Of a stretch of DNA of 20,007 nt, positions 19,337 to 20,007 are shown one piece after another; the stretch's first letter is position 1; every line of letters begins with the position of its first letter. The position numbers and the translations under genes are program-made. Origin of the DNA: a virus; the IMG/VR virus record IMGVR_UViG_3300025889_001241, positions 1-20,007 of that record; one strand, 5' to 3'. The notes beneath the pieces were generated by a model, which saw nothing but the letters and a program-made list of their open reading frames with translations, was not told the origin of the DNA and did not search any database.

Positions 19337-19470
19337 ACGAAGAAACAGAATACCTCTACTTCTACACAACACCTAGCGGTGACAACTGTGTAACCTCAAA
19401 CGAAATGCTTGCTCATGCAAGGTCTACCGTAGGCAGTACGATCATTGTCAAGGAGATCCTGAATGACTAA
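19333..19470 (+). CDS. 45-residue small acidic protein
   Basis: MNEETEYLYFYTTPSGDNCV, then TSNEMLAHARSTVGSTIIVK and EILND. The start overlaps the previous stop as ATGA and the stop overlaps the next start (ATGACTAA), so the context supports translation. Too short for a family call; it may be a beta-hairpin plus helix. Confidence 0.6.
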   Translation: MNEETEYLYFYTTPSGDNCVTSNEMLAHARSTVGSTIIVKEILND

Positions 19471-19795
19471 CGAAGAAGCATACAATATCATCGAGCAACT
19501 GCATGCTGACGCAGACAGCAAGTCTGCACAGCTTGCATACATCTTTGCGATGGAAGACCTCGTCCATCTTGACGTAGAGCAGTGGGTTGAACGCAAGCCT
19601 GTTGATCTCATGGAGGACTTTATGACCCATGCAAAGACAGTAATGACTGCCTTTATCGAAGACAAGTACGGCGACAACTCAGAAACCGTGGACGCATTGA
19701 ATGACCTCAAGCGCAGAATGCTTGACACTACCAAGGCCATGATTCTGTACACAGAATACTGGTGGGCAGTGAAAGAGAAGGTCGGCAACGGCTGA
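19463..19795 (+). CDS. Helical protein of unknown function
   Basis: A 110-residue, mostly helical, acidic protein: MTNEEAYNIIEQLHADADSK, then SAQLAYIFAMEDLVHLDVEQ and helices to the end (LNDLKRRMLDTTKAMILYTE, then YWWAVKEKVGNG). ATG has AAGGAG 7 bp upstream, inside the previous gene. No family is recognised. Last protein gene before the tRNA. Confidence 0.72.
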   Translation: MTNEEAYNIIEQLHADADSKSAQLAYIFAMEDLVHLDVEQWVERKPVDLMEDFMTHAKTVMTAFIEDKYGDNSETVDALNDLKRRMLDTTKAMILYTEYWWAVKEKVGNG

Positions 19796-19896
19796 CCACT
19801 GAGGGGCGCATGGTGTGCAGGGAGATCCTGCAACGGGTTCTTCTCTTCGATGTGAGACCTTGAGAAACAAAGCCCTTCTTTATTATCTATAACCTC

Positions 19897-19928
19897 GAGG
19901 GAGGTAGCAATGTCGTTCCACCTCCCTC
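19897..19928 (+). other. Hairpin just upstream of the tRNA
   Basis: GAGGGAGGT (19897-19905) pairs with ACCTCCCTC (19920-19928), 9 bp perfect with a 14-nt loop, 4 bp before the tRNA. No T run follows. Possibly an RNA processing signal at the 5' side of the tRNA. The rest of 19796-19932 shows only a small GCAGG-GAGAT-CCTGC stem and no gene. Confidence 0.6.
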
Positions 19929-19932
19929 ACTT

Positions 19933-20006
19933 GCTCCCGTAGCTCAGCTGGATAGAGCATCTGCCTTCTAAGCAGACGGCCACAGGTTCGAATCCTGTCG
20001 GGAGTA
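19933..20006 (+). tRNA. tRNA-Arg (anticodon TCT)
   Basis: Full cloverleaf: acceptor GCTCCCG with CGGGAGT (one G-U), D stem GCTC with GAGC, anticodon stem TCTGC with GCAGA around loop CTTCTAA (anticodon TCT, reads AGA), T arm ACAGG-TTCGAAT-CCTGT, discriminator A. The window ends one base later (C), so an encoded CCA cannot be judged. Phage tRNAs often compensate codons rare in the host (general knowledge). Confidence 0.97.
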
Positions 20007-20007
20007 C

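Overview
The window looks like part of a tailed-phage genome (or a prophage) whose host is a Bacteroidota, probably marine or flavobacterial. The phage identity rests on a large terminase next to a portal protein, a collagen-like tail protein open at the left edge, and many small virion-like proteins. The host assignment rests on promoters: four plus-strand copies of TTTG-N20/21-TATCTTTG, the Bacteroidota sigma factor consensus, and translation starts that mostly lack a Shine-Dalgarno sequence. The terminase-portal pair recalls crAss-like and related Bacteroidota podoviruses, but the exact lineage cannot be settled from this window.

Left block, 1-12 kb, almost all minus strand. Two gene clusters flank a divergent point at 7.5 kb. 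Reading leftwards from 7516 are three small conserved phage proteins (one GroES-like), a coiled-coil protein that could be the small terminase, terminase large subunit, portal, a small virion-like protein and a collagen-like tail protein that runs off the window. A winged-helix regulator (7555-7974, plus strand) starts opposite this operon across a 38-bp gap holding a perfect dyad. Its 3' end overlaps a degenerate glycosyltransferase-like gene on the other strand. The second cluster, 11973 down to 7910, encodes two paralogous beta-rich virion-like proteins and several very basic small proteins with a shared N-terminal IKK..GG motif.

Centre, 11,974-12,650. This divergent intergenic region has a minus-strand promoter with a leader hairpin, then a GC-rich, heavily folded stretch that ends in a textbook plus-strand terminator at 12,522-12,548. 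No protein gene explains that terminator, so a structured noncoding RNA is the best reading.

Right block, 12.65-20 kb, all plus strand. About 19 small genes of mostly unknown function lie in four transcription units, each started by a near-identical promoter whose initial transcribed region carries CCGATCGGC or a variant. The set includes a short lipoprotein, a secreted repeat protein, an HhH-glycosylase-like protein, a zinc-ribbon protein and, at the right edge, tRNA-Arg(TCT).

The main discovery candidate is in the right block. From about 12.65 to 15.6 kb, and more thinly to 18.15 kb, the coding sequence is studded with perfect short hairpins of 5-8 bp with loops of 3-4 nt, often C-GAA-G, C-TTC-G, C-TAC-G or C-AAA-G. 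By eye there are more than 30 triloop hairpins with stems of at least 6 bp in about 2.9 kb, where roughly one is expected by chance. They fall in different reading frames and continue across stop codons, where stem bases covary (TAAAC/GTTTA against TAAGC/GCTTA). This points to selection on the RNA or single-stranded DNA itself and I know of no described system that accounts for it.
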